64,000 bases of DNA from Pseudomonas laurylsulfatiphila (GCF_002934665.1 NZ_NIRS01000009.1:62001-126000); one strand, 5' to 3'. Positions 33,886 to 43,028 are shown, numbered from the stretch's first letter. Notes: generated from the sequence alone by a model not told the origin. Made by a program: numbers and translations.

Positions 33886-35276
33886 CCCAATTGCGCCAAG
33901 GCCTGCCGGAAGGCCGGCGGCAGGCTGTCACCGAAGAGAATTCTGCCGTCCGATTGAGTGAAGATGCCCATTTTCGCCAGCCATTGCTCGAACTCCGGCG
34001 CGGGCTTCAACCCCAGGGTCTGCCTGGCGTAGAGCGCATCGTGGAACGAGGTGGTCTGGTAGTTGAGCATGATGTCGTCGGAACCCGGGATACCCATGAT
34101 GAAGTTGATCCCGGCGACACCCAGCAGGGTCAGCAGGGTGTCCATATCGTCCTGGTCAGCTTCGGCATGGTTGGTGTAGCAGATGTCGCAACCCATGGGC
34201 ACACCAAGCAATTTGCCGCAGAAGTGGTCCTCCAGGCCGGCGCGGATGATTTGTTTGCCGTTGTACAGGTATTCCGGGCCGATAAAGCCGACAACGGTGT
34301 TGACCAGAAACGGGTTGAAGTGACGCGCGACGGCATAGGCGCGGGTTTCGCAGGTTTGTTGATCGACGCCATGGTGAGCGTTGGCCGACAGAGCGCTGCC
34401 TTGGCCAGTTTCGAAGTACATCAGGTTCTGGCCCAGGGTGCCGCGATTCAGGCTCAATCCGGCGTCATAGCCTTCTTTCAACACACTCAGGTTGATGCCG
34501 AAACTGGCATTGGCCGCTTCGGTGCCGGCGATCGACTGGAACACCAGATCCAATGGGACGCCGCGATTGACCGCTTCGATCGACGTGGTGACATGGGTCA
34601 GCACACAAGCCTGGGTCGGGATTTCGTAGCGCTGGATGATTGCGTCGAGCATCTCCAGCATCGCGCAAATCGAGGCGATGCTGTCGGTGGCCGGGTTGAT
34701 GCCGATCATCGCGTCGCCATTGCCGTGCAGCAGGCCGTCGAGAATGCTCGCGGCGATGCCGGCCGGTTCGTCGGTGGGGTGGTTGGGTTGCAGGCGCGTG
34801 GACAGGCGCCCGCGCAGGCCCAGGGTGCCGCGAAACTGCGTGACCACGCGGATTTTTTGCGCCACCAGCACCAGGTCCTGCACACGCATGATCTTTGATA
34901 CGGCGGCGGCCATTTCCGGCGTCAGGCCGGGTGCCAGGGCGCGCAGGACCTGCTCGTCGGCGGCATCACTGAGCAGCCAGTCGCGAAAACCGCCGACGGT
35001 GAGGTGGCTGACGACCGCAAAGGCCTGTTTGTCGTGGGTGTCGATGATTAGTCGGGTGACTTCATCGGATTCGTAGGGGATCAGTGCTTCCTGCAGAAAG
35101 TGGCTTAGCGGCGTGTCGGCCAAAGCCATCTGTGCGGCCACCCGCTCGCCATCGTTGAGCGCGGCGACGCCGGCCAGAAAATCTCCGGAGCGGGCCGGGC
35201 TGGCCTTGGCCATCACTTCCTTGAGGCTGTCGAAGCGGTAAGTCTGGGCGCCGACGGTATGGGCGAATGTGGCCAT
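33882..35276 (-). CDS. eutB: ethanolamine ammonia-lyase large subunit
   Basis: 464 residues, full length. Substrate and B12 sites in the TIM barrel include RGTLGLRGRLSTRLQPNHPTDEP and DGLLHGNGDAMIGINPATDS, then FETGQGSALSANAHHGVDQ and MGCDICYTNHAEADQDD. No microcompartment shell genes are near, as usual for pseudomonads, so acetaldehyde is handled by the ExaC dehydrogenase. The B12 dependence ties the gene to the btuB/btuF-like pair at 12-15 kb. Confidence 0.97.
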   Translation of the reverse strand: MATFAHTVGAQTYRFDSLKEVMAKASPARSGDFLAGVAALNDGERVAAQMALADTPLSHFLQEALIPYESDEVTRLIIDTHDKQAFAVVSHLTVGGFRDWLLSDAADEQVLRALAPGLTPEMAAAVSKIMRVQDLVLVAQKIRVVTQFRGTLGLRGRLSTRLQPNHPTDEPAGIAASILDGLLHGNGDAMIGINPATDSIASICAMLEMLDAIIQRYEIPTQACVLTHVTTSIEAVNRGVPLDLVFQSIAGTEAANASFGINLSVLKEGYDAGLSLNRGTLGQNLMYFETGQGSALSANAHHGVDQQTCETRAYAVARHFNPFLVNTVVGFIGPEYLYNGKQIIRAGLEDHFCGKLLGVPMGCDICYTNHAEADQDDMDTLLTLLGVAGINFIMGIPGSDDIMLNYQTTSFHDALYARQTLGLKPAPEFEQWLAKMGIFTQSDGRILFGDSLPPAFRQALAQLG

Positions 35277-35325
35277 GGGGCGGTGTCCTTCTGTTCTGTA
35301 AATGTCGCAAACTCACCCCGACTCC

Positions 35326-35415
35326 CCTGTAGGAGCTGTCGAGTGCAACGAGGCTGCGATCTTTTGATCTTGCCCTTAAAGATCGCAGCCTCGTTGCATT
35401 CGACAGCTCCTACAG
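35326..35415. repeat. long REP hairpin, 'TAGGAGCTGYCG...CTGCGATCTTTTGATCTT' class
   Basis: CCTGTAGGAGCTGTCGAGTG continues through AACGAGGCTGCGATC, and its nearly complete inverse starts at AAAGATCGCAGCC and ends AGCTCCTACAG. The arms exceed 35 bases. It lies between eat and eutB, so eutBC is either transcribed through it or has its own start just after it. Confidence 0.85.
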
Positions 35416-35473
35416 AGGGCGGCGTGCACTTCAATCATGCAGGCGCCGGGTAGCGGGCCCGGCACCGGTGCAT

Positions 35474-36847
35474 TTAGATACCTTCGAGCATAGCGTCCGC
35501 CGGTGCTTCGGAGCGCTGCCGGGCGGTCAACTGGAAGTACAGGTAACCGGCGATCATGAACCCGAGGAAGATCAGGCCGATCAAGGTGTTGAACCACGCC
35601 ATCGCCACCAGGCACACCACCGCCAGGAACAGCGCGATCCCCGGTACGATCGGATAGCCCGGTGCACGGAAGGTGCGTTCCAGGTTCGGTTCGGTTTTAC
35701 GCAGTTTAAACAGGCTCAGCATACTGATGATGTACATCACGATGGCGCCGAATACCGACATGGTGATCATTGCCGCCGTCAGGGTCATGCCTTGCAGATT
35801 GACGAGACCATCGCTGTAGATGGCTGCAATGCCGATCACGCCACCGGCCAGAATGGCCCGGTGCGGCGTCTGGAAGCGCGAGAGTTTTGCCAGGCCTTTG
35901 GGCAAGTAGCCGGCGCGAGCCAGGGCGAAGAACTGGCGTGAATAGCCAAGAATGATCCCGTGGAAACTCGCCACCAGGCCGAACAGACCGATCCACACCA
36001 GCATGTGCATCCAGGTCGAATTATTGCCGACCACGGCCTTCATCGCCTGGGGCAGCGGATCGTTGATGTTCGACAGTTGGCGCCAGTCGCCAACACCGCC
36101 CGCCATCACCATCACGCCGATGGCCAGGAACACCAGGGTCAGAATGCCGCTGACGTAGGCCTTGGGGATGGTGCGTTTCGGGTCCTTGGCTTCCTCGGCG
36201 GCCATGGCTGCGCCTTCGATAGCGAGAAAGAACCAGATCGCGAAGGGAATGGCGGCGAAAATGCCAGGAATCGAGCCCATCGTGAACTCATTGGCACCCG
36301 ACCAACCGTTCAGTACGAAGTTGCTGAAACTGAAGCCCGGGGCGACCACGCCCATGAACACCAGCAGTTCAGCGACGGCCAGCACGGTGACCACCAGTTC
36401 GAAGGTGGCTGCGATGCTAACGCCGAGTATATTCAGGCCCATGAACACGAAGTAAGCGCCAACGGCGGCGATCTTCGGGTCCAGTTCCGGGTATTGCACA
36501 TTGAGGTAGGCGCCGATGGCCATGGCGATGGCCGGTGGGGCAAAGACGAATTCGATCAGGGTAGCGATGCCGGCGATCAACCCGCCTTTCTCACCAAAGG
36601 CCCGGCGACTATAGGCAAATGGCCCGCCAGCGTGGGGAATCGCCGTCGTCAGTTCGGTGAAGCTGAAAATGAAGCAGGTGTACATCGTCGCCACCATCAG
36701 GGCGGTGACGAGAAAACCCAGGGTGCCTGCGGTGCCCCAGCCGTAACTCCAGCCGAAGTACTCACCGGAGATCACCAGGCCGACGGCAATACCCCATAGA
36801 TGCAGGGTGCCGAGTGTGGGTTTGAGCTGTGTGGAAGAAGTAGTCAT
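35474..36847 (-). CDS. eat: ethanolamine permease (APC superfamily)
   Basis: 457 residues with about twelve membrane segments. It opens with TLGTLHLWGIAVGLVISGEYFGWSYGW and has the APC pattern HAGGPFAYSRRAFGEKGG and EEAKDPKRTIPKAY. Its place between eutBC and exaC and its own -24/-12 promoter make ethanolamine the substrate. A GGCACG/TTGC sigma-54 promoter lies about 85 bases upstream. Confidence 0.94.
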   Translation of the reverse strand: MTTSSTQLKPTLGTLHLWGIAVGLVISGEYFGWSYGWGTAGTLGFLVTALMVATMYTCFIFSFTELTTAIPHAGGPFAYSRRAFGEKGGLIAGIATLIEFVFAPPAIAMAIGAYLNVQYPELDPKIAAVGAYFVFMGLNILGVSIAATFELVVTVLAVAELLVFMGVVAPGFSFSNFVLNGWSGANEFTMGSIPGIFAAIPFAIWFFLAIEGAAMAAEEAKDPKRTIPKAYVSGILTLVFLAIGVMVMAGGVGDWRQLSNINDPLPQAMKAVVGNNSTWMHMLVWIGLFGLVASFHGIILGYSRQFFALARAGYLPKGLAKLSRFQTPHRAILAGGVIGIAAIYSDGLVNLQGMTLTAAMITMSVFGAIVMYIISMLSLFKLRKTEPNLERTFRAPGYPIVPGIALFLAVVCLVAMAWFNTLIGLIFLGFMIAGYLYFQLTARQRSEAPADAMLEGI

Positions 36848-36926
36848 AAGTCCTCTCTATTTTTTATTGTTCGATCTTTTGGACTTTCGGGTTCGACGGG
36901 TTGGGTGAAACGCTGAATGACGGGTA

Positions 36927-36942
36927 CGCAAGGCCCGTGCCA
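36927..36942 (-). promoter_or_regulatory. sigma-54 promoter for eat
   Basis: On the minus strand TGGCACG-GGCC-TTGCG is a full match to the -24/-12 consensus TGGCACG-N4-TTGC. The transcription start would be near 36917, leaving about a 70-base leader before the eat ATG at 36847. Confidence 0.8.
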
Positions 36943-36980
36943 GAGCGGCCAGGCCTTGGGTGTTGTGTTATTTCGGATGC

Positions 36981-37026
36981 CATCGCCAGCAAGCCGGCTC
37001 CTGTAGGAGCTGGCTTGCTGGCGATA
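36981..37026. repeat. tight REP hairpin, 'TAGGAGCTGGCTTGCTGGCGA' class
   Basis: CATCGCCAGCAAGCCGGCTC and GGAGCTGGCTTGCTGGCGAT are separated by only about four bases, giving a compact hairpin directly after the exaC stop. It may terminate exaC transcription. Confidence 0.85.
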
Positions 37027-37049
37027 GACTCACCTCATATCAAGAGGGG

Positions 37050-38570
37050 TCAGAAGAAGCCCAGCGGATTGATGTCGTAGCTCACCAGCAGGTTTTTGGT
37101 CTGCTGATAGTGGTCGAGCATCATCTTGTGGGTTTCACGGCCGACGCCGGACTTCTTGTACCCGCCGAACGCGGCGTGCGCCGGGTACAGGTGGTAGCAG
37201 TTGGTCCAGACACGACCGGCCTTGATCGCCCGACCCATGCGGTAGGCGCGGTTGATGTCGCGGGTCCAGAGGCCGGCGCCGAGGCCGAACTCGGTATCGT
37301 TGGCAATCGCCAGGGCTTCGGCTTCGTCCTTGAAGGTGGTGATGCTCACCACCGGGCCAAAGATTTCTTCCTGGAACACGCGCATCTTGTTGGTGCCCTT
37401 GAGCAGCGTCGGCTGGATGTAATACCCGCTCGCCAGGTTGCCCTCGAGTTTTTCCACCTTGCCGCCGGTCAGCAACTCGGCACCTTCGCCCTTGGCGATT
37501 TCCAGGTACGACAGGATCTTGTCGAATTGCTGCTCGGACGCCTGGGCGCCGACCATGGTGTCGGTGTCCAGTGGGTCGCCGCGTTTGATTTGCAGGACTT
37601 TCTTCATCACGACGGCCATGAATTCGTCGTAGATCGACTCCTGCACCAGGGCACGGGACGGGCAGGTGCAGACTTCGCCCTGGTTGAAGAACGCCAGCAC
37701 CAGGCCTTCGGCGGCTTTCTCGATGAAGGACGGTTCGGCCTTCATGATGTCTTCGAAGAAGATGTTCGGCGACTTGCCGCCCAGCTCCACGGTGGACGGG
37801 ATGATGTTTTCCGCCGCGCATTTCATGATGTGCGAGCCGACCGGGGTCGAGCCGGTGAAGGCGATCTTGGCGATGCGTTTGCTGGTGGCCAGCGCTTCGC
37901 CGGCTTCTTTGCCGAAGCCTTGCACGATGTTCAGCACGCCCGGTGGCAGCAGGTCGCCGATCAGTTCGACCAGCACGGTGATGCCCAGCGGGGTTTGCTC
38001 GGCAGGCTTGAGCACCACGCAGTTACCGGCAGCCAGGGCCGGGGCGAGTTTCCAGGCGGCCATCAGGATCGGGAAGTTCCACGGAATGATCTGCCCGACC
38101 ACACCGAGGGGTTCATGGATGTGATAGGCCACGGTGTTGCCGTCGATTTCGGCAGCGCTGCCTTCCTGGGCGCGGATGCAGCCGGCGAAGTAGCGGAAAT
38201 GGTCGGCGGCCAACGGGATGTCGGCGTTGAGGGTTTCACGCACGGCCTTGCCGTTGTCCCAGGATTCGGTGATTGCCAGCAGTTCCAGGTTCTGTTCGAT
38301 GCGGTCGGCGATTTTCAGCAGCACCAGCGAGCGCGCCTGGGCGGACGTGGCGCCCCAGGCATCGGCGGCTGCGTGGGCAGCGTCCAGGGCCTTGTCGATG
38401 TCTTCGGCCGTGGAGCGGGGGAATTCGGCAATCGGTTGGCCATTCACTGGCGAGGTATTGGTGAAGTACTGACCTTTGACAGGCGCGACGAACTCGCCGC
38501 CGATGTAGTTACCGTATTTGGCTTTGAACGAAACGATAGCGCCTTCAGTACCGGGGTGAGCGTAACGCAT
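37050..38570 (-). CDS. exaC: NAD-dependent acetaldehyde dehydrogenase (ExaC type)
   Basis: 506 residues. Catalytic features: FTGSTPVGSHIM at the NAD site, VELGGKSPNIFFED with the general-base Glu, and FFNQGEVCTCPSRALVQ with the nucleophile Cys. The N-terminus (FKAKYGNYIGGEFVAPVKG) is typical of ExaC/AldB class. It oxidises acetaldehyde from EutBC to acetate. A -24/-12 promoter lies about 65 bases upstream and a palindromic activator site further back. Confidence 0.95.
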   Translation of the reverse strand: MRYAHPGTEGAIVSFKAKYGNYIGGEFVAPVKGQYFTNTSPVNGQPIAEFPRSTAEDIDKALDAAHAAADAWGATSAQARSLVLLKIADRIEQNLELLAITESWDNGKAVRETLNADIPLAADHFRYFAGCIRAQEGSAAEIDGNTVAYHIHEPLGVVGQIIPWNFPILMAAWKLAPALAAGNCVVLKPAEQTPLGITVLVELIGDLLPPGVLNIVQGFGKEAGEALATSKRIAKIAFTGSTPVGSHIMKCAAENIIPSTVELGGKSPNIFFEDIMKAEPSFIEKAAEGLVLAFFNQGEVCTCPSRALVQESIYDEFMAVVMKKVLQIKRGDPLDTDTMVGAQASEQQFDKILSYLEIAKGEGAELLTGGKVEKLEGNLASGYYIQPTLLKGTNKMRVFQEEIFGPVVSITTFKDEAEALAIANDTEFGLGAGLWTRDINRAYRMGRAIKAGRVWTNCYHLYPAHAAFGGYKKSGVGRETHKMMLDHYQQTKNLLVSYDINPLGFF

Positions 38571-38633
38571 GGTGGTCTCTCCTTGCTTTTGTGCTTATAG
38601 GGAGTTGCGCATGTGCGCTTGCTATAAGCGTAG

Positions 38634-38649
38634 AGCAAGGGGCGGGCCA
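38634..38649 (-). promoter_or_regulatory. sigma-54 promoter for exaC
   Basis: On the minus strand TGGCCCG-CCCC-TTGCT matches the -24/-12 consensus with one change (C for A in GGCAC) and the exact 4-base spacing. The start of transcription would be near 38623, about 53 bases before the ATG. Confidence 0.75.
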
Positions 38650-38712
38650 GTGCGTTGCAGCTCAGGCAAATCAAGGCCTTGCGCATTTTTTGTCGGACGG
38701 ATGGAGTGTGTC

Positions 38713-38771
38713 TGTGACGCTTTCGGTACAGCTGGCGTGACACTTTGTACCGCTTCTGGCACAGCCTGTGA
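38713..38771. promoter_or_regulatory. candidate EatR upstream activating sequence
   Basis: A perfect inverted repeat CGGTACA-N15-TGTACCG (38724-38752) sits about 115 bases upstream of the exaC start point. A third half-site GGCACAG (38758-38764) and three GTGAC/GTCAC-type boxes (38713, 38737, 38766) lie in phase around it. The layout suits an enhancer for the sigma-54 activator encoded next door. Confidence 0.6.
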
Positions 38772-38851
38772 CCGAGCGGTCTTGCCAGCATTGCAATGCA
38801 GGCCCGGCTGGAGGATGCTCGGGCAATCACAAGGACTGACGCTGCATCACC

Positions 38852-38938
38852 CCTGTAGGAGCTGCCGCAGGCTGCGATTTTTTGACTTTCGATTTTTTCA
38901 AGATCAAAAGATCGCAGCCTGCGGCAGCTCCTACAGGG
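38852..38938. repeat. long REP hairpin, 'TAGGAGCTGCCGCAGGCTGCGATC' class
   Basis: CCTGTAGGAGCTGCCGCAGG and its inverse CTGCGGCAGCTCCTACAGG lie at the outer ends of an 87-base element with AAGATCAAAAGATCG inside. It lies 36 bases before eatR and separates it from the divergent exaC promoter region. Confidence 0.85.
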
Positions 38939-38973
38939 AACGTGAAAACCTTTCGGGGGGAGAACAATAAGAA

Positions 38974-40890
38974 ATGCACGACAACCATTTGAGTCGCCAT
39001 GCCCAGCAGGTTCTGACCGTCACTCAGGGCAAGGCCCACCTGCATGGCCCTGGCAGTGATCCGTCCATCGCCCGTTCCTGGCTGCGCTGCCTTGAGGACT
39101 ATCACCTCGACCCGGCCCTGAGCATCGCACCGACGGTGCTGGAGCATGGACGTGTCCTCGAAAGCCGCGAACGCTTGCAGCAAGTGCTGCACATCGCTGG
39201 TAATGAAATGACCAGCCTGCACCAGCAACTTTCCGGTGCCGGCCATGCAGTGCTGCTGACCGACGCTCGCGGCGTGATCCTCAATTGCGTCACCGCGCCT
39301 GCCGAACGACAGATTTTCGAGCGTGCCGGGCTCTGGCTCGGCGCCGACTGGAGCGAGGCCTGCGAAGGCACAAACGGCATCGGCACCTGCCTGGTGGAGC
39401 GGCAGTCGCTGACCATCCATCAGGACGAACACTTTCGCGGCCGCCACACGGGCCTGACCTGTTCGGCGAGCCCGGTCTTCGATCCCCATGGCGAATTGCT
39501 GGCGGTGCTCGACGTGTCGTCGGCGCGGCGCGAGGTGTCGCGGCAAAGTCAGTTCCACACCATGGCGCTGGTCAATCTGTCGGCGAAGATGATCGAGAGC
39601 TGCTACTTCCTGCGCTGCTTCGACAACCAATGGCTGCTGCGTTTTCACTTGCAGGCCGAGTCCGTCGGTTTGTTCAGTGAAGGGATGCTGGCGTTCGACG
39701 GAGAAGGGCGCATCTGCGCGGTCAATCAGAGTGCGCTGAACCTGCTGGGACACATTCGCGGCGGATTGCTGGGTAAACCGGTGGAAGCGTTTTTCGATTG
39801 CTCGCTCGATGAATTGCTTGGGCGGGCGAGTATCAATGCCGCAGCCAGTTGGCCATTGCGTACCCGTGATGGTCGCAAGTTGTTCGCGGTATTGCGCGGC
39901 GAGGCACGGCGGTCGCTGCCGACTCCGATGGAGCCTGCTCCCAAGGCTGTACCGGCACCGCGCCTGTCGGGCATTTGCCTGGATGATGTGACCTTGCAGG
40001 CGGACTTTCGCAAGGCCTTGCGTGTGTACGAGCGCGATGTGCCACTGCTGATTAATGGCGAAACCGGGTCGGGCAAGGAGGCCTTCGCCAAAGCGGTGCA
40101 CCACGCCAGCCAGCGAGCGGAAAAAGCCTTCGTCGCCCTCAATTGTGCGGCCATTCCCGAGAGCCTGATCGAAAGCGAGCTGTTCGGTTACCGTGGCGGC
40201 AGCTTCACCGGCGCACGCAAGGAAGGCATGCGTGGCAAGTTGCAACAGGCCGACGGCGGGACCTTGTTCCTCGATGAAATCGGTGACATGCCACTGGCCC
40301 TGCAGACGCGATTGCTGAGGGTGCTGGAGGACCGGCAGGTGGTGCCGATCGGTGGTGAGCCGGAAGCGGTAAACGTGCGGATCATCAGCGCCACCCACCG
40401 TAATTTGCTGGATCGCGTGCAGGACGGCAGCTTCCGCGAGGATTTGTATTACCGCCTCAACGGGCTGGAAGTCGCGCTGCCGGCTTTGCGTGATCGCAGT
40501 GATAAATCGCAGTTGCTCGATTTTTTACTGGCCGAAGAGGCGCACGGAGAAACGGTGTTGATTGACGGGGCTGCACGCGCGGCCTTGTTGGGATTTGCCT
40601 GGCCAGGCAACGTACGCCAGCTGCGAAATGTACTGCGCACGCTGGCAGCCCTGTGTGAGGACGGACGAATCGGTCTGGACGATTTGCCGGCCATGATCCG
40701 TTCGGCCAGGCCGGCGATGGCACCGGCTGTCGAGGAACCATCGGAGCATCCGCTGGAGGATGCCGAGCGGCTGGCGTTACTCAGTGCACTGGAGCAGACG
40801 CGCTGGCATATGACGCATACGGCGGAGCAGCTTGGGGTCAGTCGAAATACCCTATATCGCAAGCTGCGCAAGCACGGGATTGCCCGGTAA
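38974..40890 (+). CDS. eatR: sigma-54-dependent activator EatR (AcoR family)
   Basis: 638 residues. An N-terminal GAF-like sensor (about 60-250) carries EACEGTNGIGTCLVERQSL and a PAS-like stretch follows. The AAA+ domain (about 330-560) has Walker A NGETGSGKE, the sigma-contact loop as GSFTGA (S410 in place of Ala of GAFTGA) and Walker B GGTLFLDEIGD. The C-terminal Fis-type HTH ends in EQLGVSRNTLYRKLRKHG. Divergent from exaC, with two sigma-54 promoters in the cluster. The P. aeruginosa homologue controls ethanolamine use. GGGGGGAG precedes the ATG. Confidence 0.93.
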   Translation: MHDNHLSRHAQQVLTVTQGKAHLHGPGSDPSIARSWLRCLEDYHLDPALSIAPTVLEHGRVLESRERLQQVLHIAGNEMTSLHQQLSGAGHAVLLTDARGVILNCVTAPAERQIFERAGLWLGADWSEACEGTNGIGTCLVERQSLTIHQDEHFRGRHTGLTCSASPVFDPHGELLAVLDVSSARREVSRQSQFHTMALVNLSAKMIESCYFLRCFDNQWLLRFHLQAESVGLFSEGMLAFDGEGRICAVNQSALNLLGHIRGGLLGKPVEAFFDCSLDELLGRASINAAASWPLRTRDGRKLFAVLRGEARRSLPTPMEPAPKAVPAPRLSGICLDDVTLQADFRKALRVYERDVPLLINGETGSGKEAFAKAVHHASQRAEKAFVALNCAAIPESLIESELFGYRGGSFTGARKEGMRGKLQQADGGTLFLDEIGDMPLALQTRLLRVLEDRQVVPIGGEPEAVNVRIISATHRNLLDRVQDGSFREDLYYRLNGLEVALPALRDRSDKSQLLDFLLAEEAHGETVLIDGAARAALLGFAWPGNVRQLRNVLRTLAALCEDGRIGLDDLPAMIRSARPAMAPAVEEPSEHPLEDAERLALLSALEQTRWHMTHTAEQLGVSRNTLYRKLRKHGIAR

Positions 40891-40906
40891 GCTGCGTCGC
40901 GCCCAA

Positions 40907-40971
40907 TCGCGGGCAAGCCCGCTCCCACAGGGTTTATGGGGTTATTGTGGGAGCGAGCCTGCTCGCGAAGG
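40907..40971. repeat. hybrid REP pair (two classes)
   Basis: The left arm is of the GCGGGCAAGCCCGCTCCCAC class and the right arm of the GTGGGAGCGAGCCTGCTCGC class. It lies between eatR and mpl. Confidence 0.8.
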
Positions 40972-41049
40972 CGTCTTCGGATCTGAAACATCAGGTGCGA
41001 TTTTCCCCTCCCTAAGCTAACCTGCGACCAAGTTTTACGAGGTCGACTA

Positions 41050-42399
41050 ATGCACATTCATATTCTTGGTATCTGCGGCACTTTCATGGGGTCAATGGCG
41101 GTTCTGGCCAAAGAACTGGGCCATCACGTGACGGGCTCCGATGCCAACGTCTATCCGCCGATGAGCACTCAGCTGCAAGCCCAGGGCATCGAGTTGACAC
41201 AAGGCTATGATCCGGCGCAACTCGATCCGGCCCCTGATCTGGTGGTGATCGGCAACGCCATGTCCCGGGGCAACCCGGCGGTGGAGTACGTGCTGAACAA
41301 AGGTTTGCCGTACGTTTCCGGCCCGCAATGGCTGGCGGATCACGTGCTGCAAGGTCGTTGGGTGCTGGCCGTCGCCGGTACGCACGGCAAGACCACCACC
41401 AGCAGCATGCTGGCCTGGGTGCTGGAGCATGCAGGCATGGCCCCGGGCTTCCTGATCGGCGGCGTACCGCAAAACTTCTCGGTGTCGGCGCGCCTGGGTG
41501 ATACACCCTTCTTCGTCATCGAAGCCGACGAGTACGACAGTGCGTTCTTCGACAAGCGCTCCAAGTTCGTACATTACCGCCCGCGCACCGCAATCCTGAA
41601 CAACCTTGAGTTCGATCACGCGGACATCTTCCCGGACCTGCCGGCCATTGAGCGGCAGTTCCATCATCTGGTGCGGACCATCCCGAGCGAAGGCCTGGTG
41701 ATTCATCCGACCACTGAGCCGGCGTTGCAGCGAGTCATTGAAATGGGTTGCTGGACCCCGGTGCAAACTACCGGTGCCGGCGGTCAGTGGCAGGTCAAAC
41801 TGCTTAGTGAAGATGGTTCGAAGTTCGAAGTGATGTTCGAAGGCGCCACCCAGGGCGTGGTCGAATGGGACATGACTGGCCAGCACAACGTCGCCAATGC
41901 ATTGGCTACCTTGGCTGCGGCGCGCCACGTCGGCGTCGTGCCGTCCATGGGCATCGCCGCGTTGAGCGCCTTCAAAAGTGTGAAACGCCGGATGGAGAAA
42001 GTCGCGGAAGTCCGTGGCATCACCATCTATGACGACTTCGCTCACCACCCGACCGCCATCGCCACCACGCTGGACGGCCTGCGCAAGCGCATCGCCGATG
42101 CACCGTTGATCGCGATCATCGAGCCACGTTCCAACTCCATGAAACTTGGCGCGCACCGTGACGGGTTACCGGAAAGCGTGGTCGATGCCGATCAGGTGAT
42201 CTGGTACGCACCCGCCAACCTCGGCTGGGACCTGGCGGGCACCGCGGCACTGTGCACTGTGCCGTCGATTGTCAGCGATTCCCTTGAGGGCATCATCGAT
42301 CGTGTGAAGAGCCAGGCCCAACCCGGCACTCACGTGGTCATCATGAGCAACGGCGGCTTCGGCGGCCTTCACGGCAAGTTGGCCGAGGCACTCAAATGA
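41050..42399 (+). CDS. mpl: UDP-N-acetylmuramate:L-alanyl-gamma-D-glutamyl-meso-diaminopimelate ligase
   Basis: 449 residues, family length. N-terminal HILGICGTFMGSMAVLAKELGHHVTGSD (split), ATP site VAGTHGKTTTSSML, then EADEYDSAFFDKRSKF and NLEFDHADIFPDL typical of Mur ligases. It reattaches recycled tripeptide to UDP-MurNAc. This matches the LD-carboxypeptidase at the right end, which feeds the same recycling. The ubiX ATG overlaps its stop by 4 bases. Confidence 0.97.
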   Translation: MHIHILGICGTFMGSMAVLAKELGHHVTGSDANVYPPMSTQLQAQGIELTQGYDPAQLDPAPDLVVIGNAMSRGNPAVEYVLNKGLPYVSGPQWLADHVLQGRWVLAVAGTHGKTTTSSMLAWVLEHAGMAPGFLIGGVPQNFSVSARLGDTPFFVIEADEYDSAFFDKRSKFVHYRPRTAILNNLEFDHADIFPDLPAIERQFHHLVRTIPSEGLVIHPTTEPALQRVIEMGCWTPVQTTGAGGQWQVKLLSEDGSKFEVMFEGATQGVVEWDMTGQHNVANALATLAAARHVGVVPSMGIAALSAFKSVKRRMEKVAEVRGITIYDDFAHHPTAIATTLDGLRKRIADAPLIAIIEPRSNSMKLGAHRDGLPESVVDADQVIWYAPANLGWDLAGTAALCTVPSIVSDSLEGIIDRVKSQAQPGTHVVIMSNGGFGGLHGKLAEALK

Positions 42400-43028
42400 A
42401 CAACGGCCCGGACCGCATCACCCTGGCGATGACCGGCGCTTCAGGCGCCCAATACGGTTTGCGCCTGCTCGACTGCCTGGTGCGGGAAGATCGTGAAGTG
42501 CACTTCCTGATTTCCAGGGCCGCGCAGTTGGTGATGGCGACCGAGACTGACGTCACGCTGCCGTCCAAACCGCAGATGATGCAGGCGTTTCTCACTGAAT
42601 ACACAGGGGCCGTCGCCGGGCAGATTCGGGTGTACGGCAGGGAAGACTGGATGTCGCCGGTGGCCTCGGGTTCCGGCGCGCCAGCGGCGATGGTGGTGGT
42701 GCCGTGCTCCACTGGTACGTTGTCGGCCATCGCTAGCGGCGCCTGCAACAACCTGATCGAGCGTGCTGCCGATGTGACACTCAAAGAGCGTCGCCAACTG
42801 ATTCTTGTGCCTCGCGAGGCGCCGTATTCGAGCATTCACCTGGAGCACATGCTCAAGTTGTCGAACATGGGCGTGACAATCCTGCCGGCATCACCGGGCT
42901 TTTATCATCAGCCGCAAACCATCGACGACCTGATCGATTTCGTCGTGGCACGGATCCTTAACCTGCTGAATATTCCACAGGACATGCTGCCGCGTTGGGG
43001 CGAGCATCATCTGACCAGCGATGAATAA
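42396..43028 (+). CDS. ubiX: flavin prenyltransferase UbiX
   Basis: 210 residues. Motifs: LAMTGASGAQYGLRLL (FMN loop), VVPCSTGTLSAIASGACNNLIERAADV and LVPREAPYSSIHLEHMLKLS. It makes prenylated FMN for the UbiD decarboxylase of ubiquinone synthesis. Its substrate FMN comes from the riboflavin genes in this window and its prenyl donor from the isoprenoid route. Confidence 0.96.
   Translation: MNNGPDRITLAMTGASGAQYGLRLLDCLVREDREVHFLISRAAQLVMATETDVTLPSKPQMMQAFLTEYTGAVAGQIRVYGREDWMSPVASGSGAPAAMVVVPCSTGTLSAIASGACNNLIERAADVTLKERRQLILVPREAPYSSIHLEHMLKLSNMGVTILPASPGFYHQPQTIDDLIDFVVARILNLLNIPQDMLPRWGEHHLTSDE

Noticed and set aside
36960..38600. Open frame of about 546 codons antisense to exaC
   Set aside because: It mirrors the well-conserved aldehyde dehydrogenase gene and has no ribosome site or family match.
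38852..38938. Small RNA gene or mobile element end
   Set aside because: The long hairpin is a REP-class repeat with a close relative at 35326-35415, not a unique RNA.
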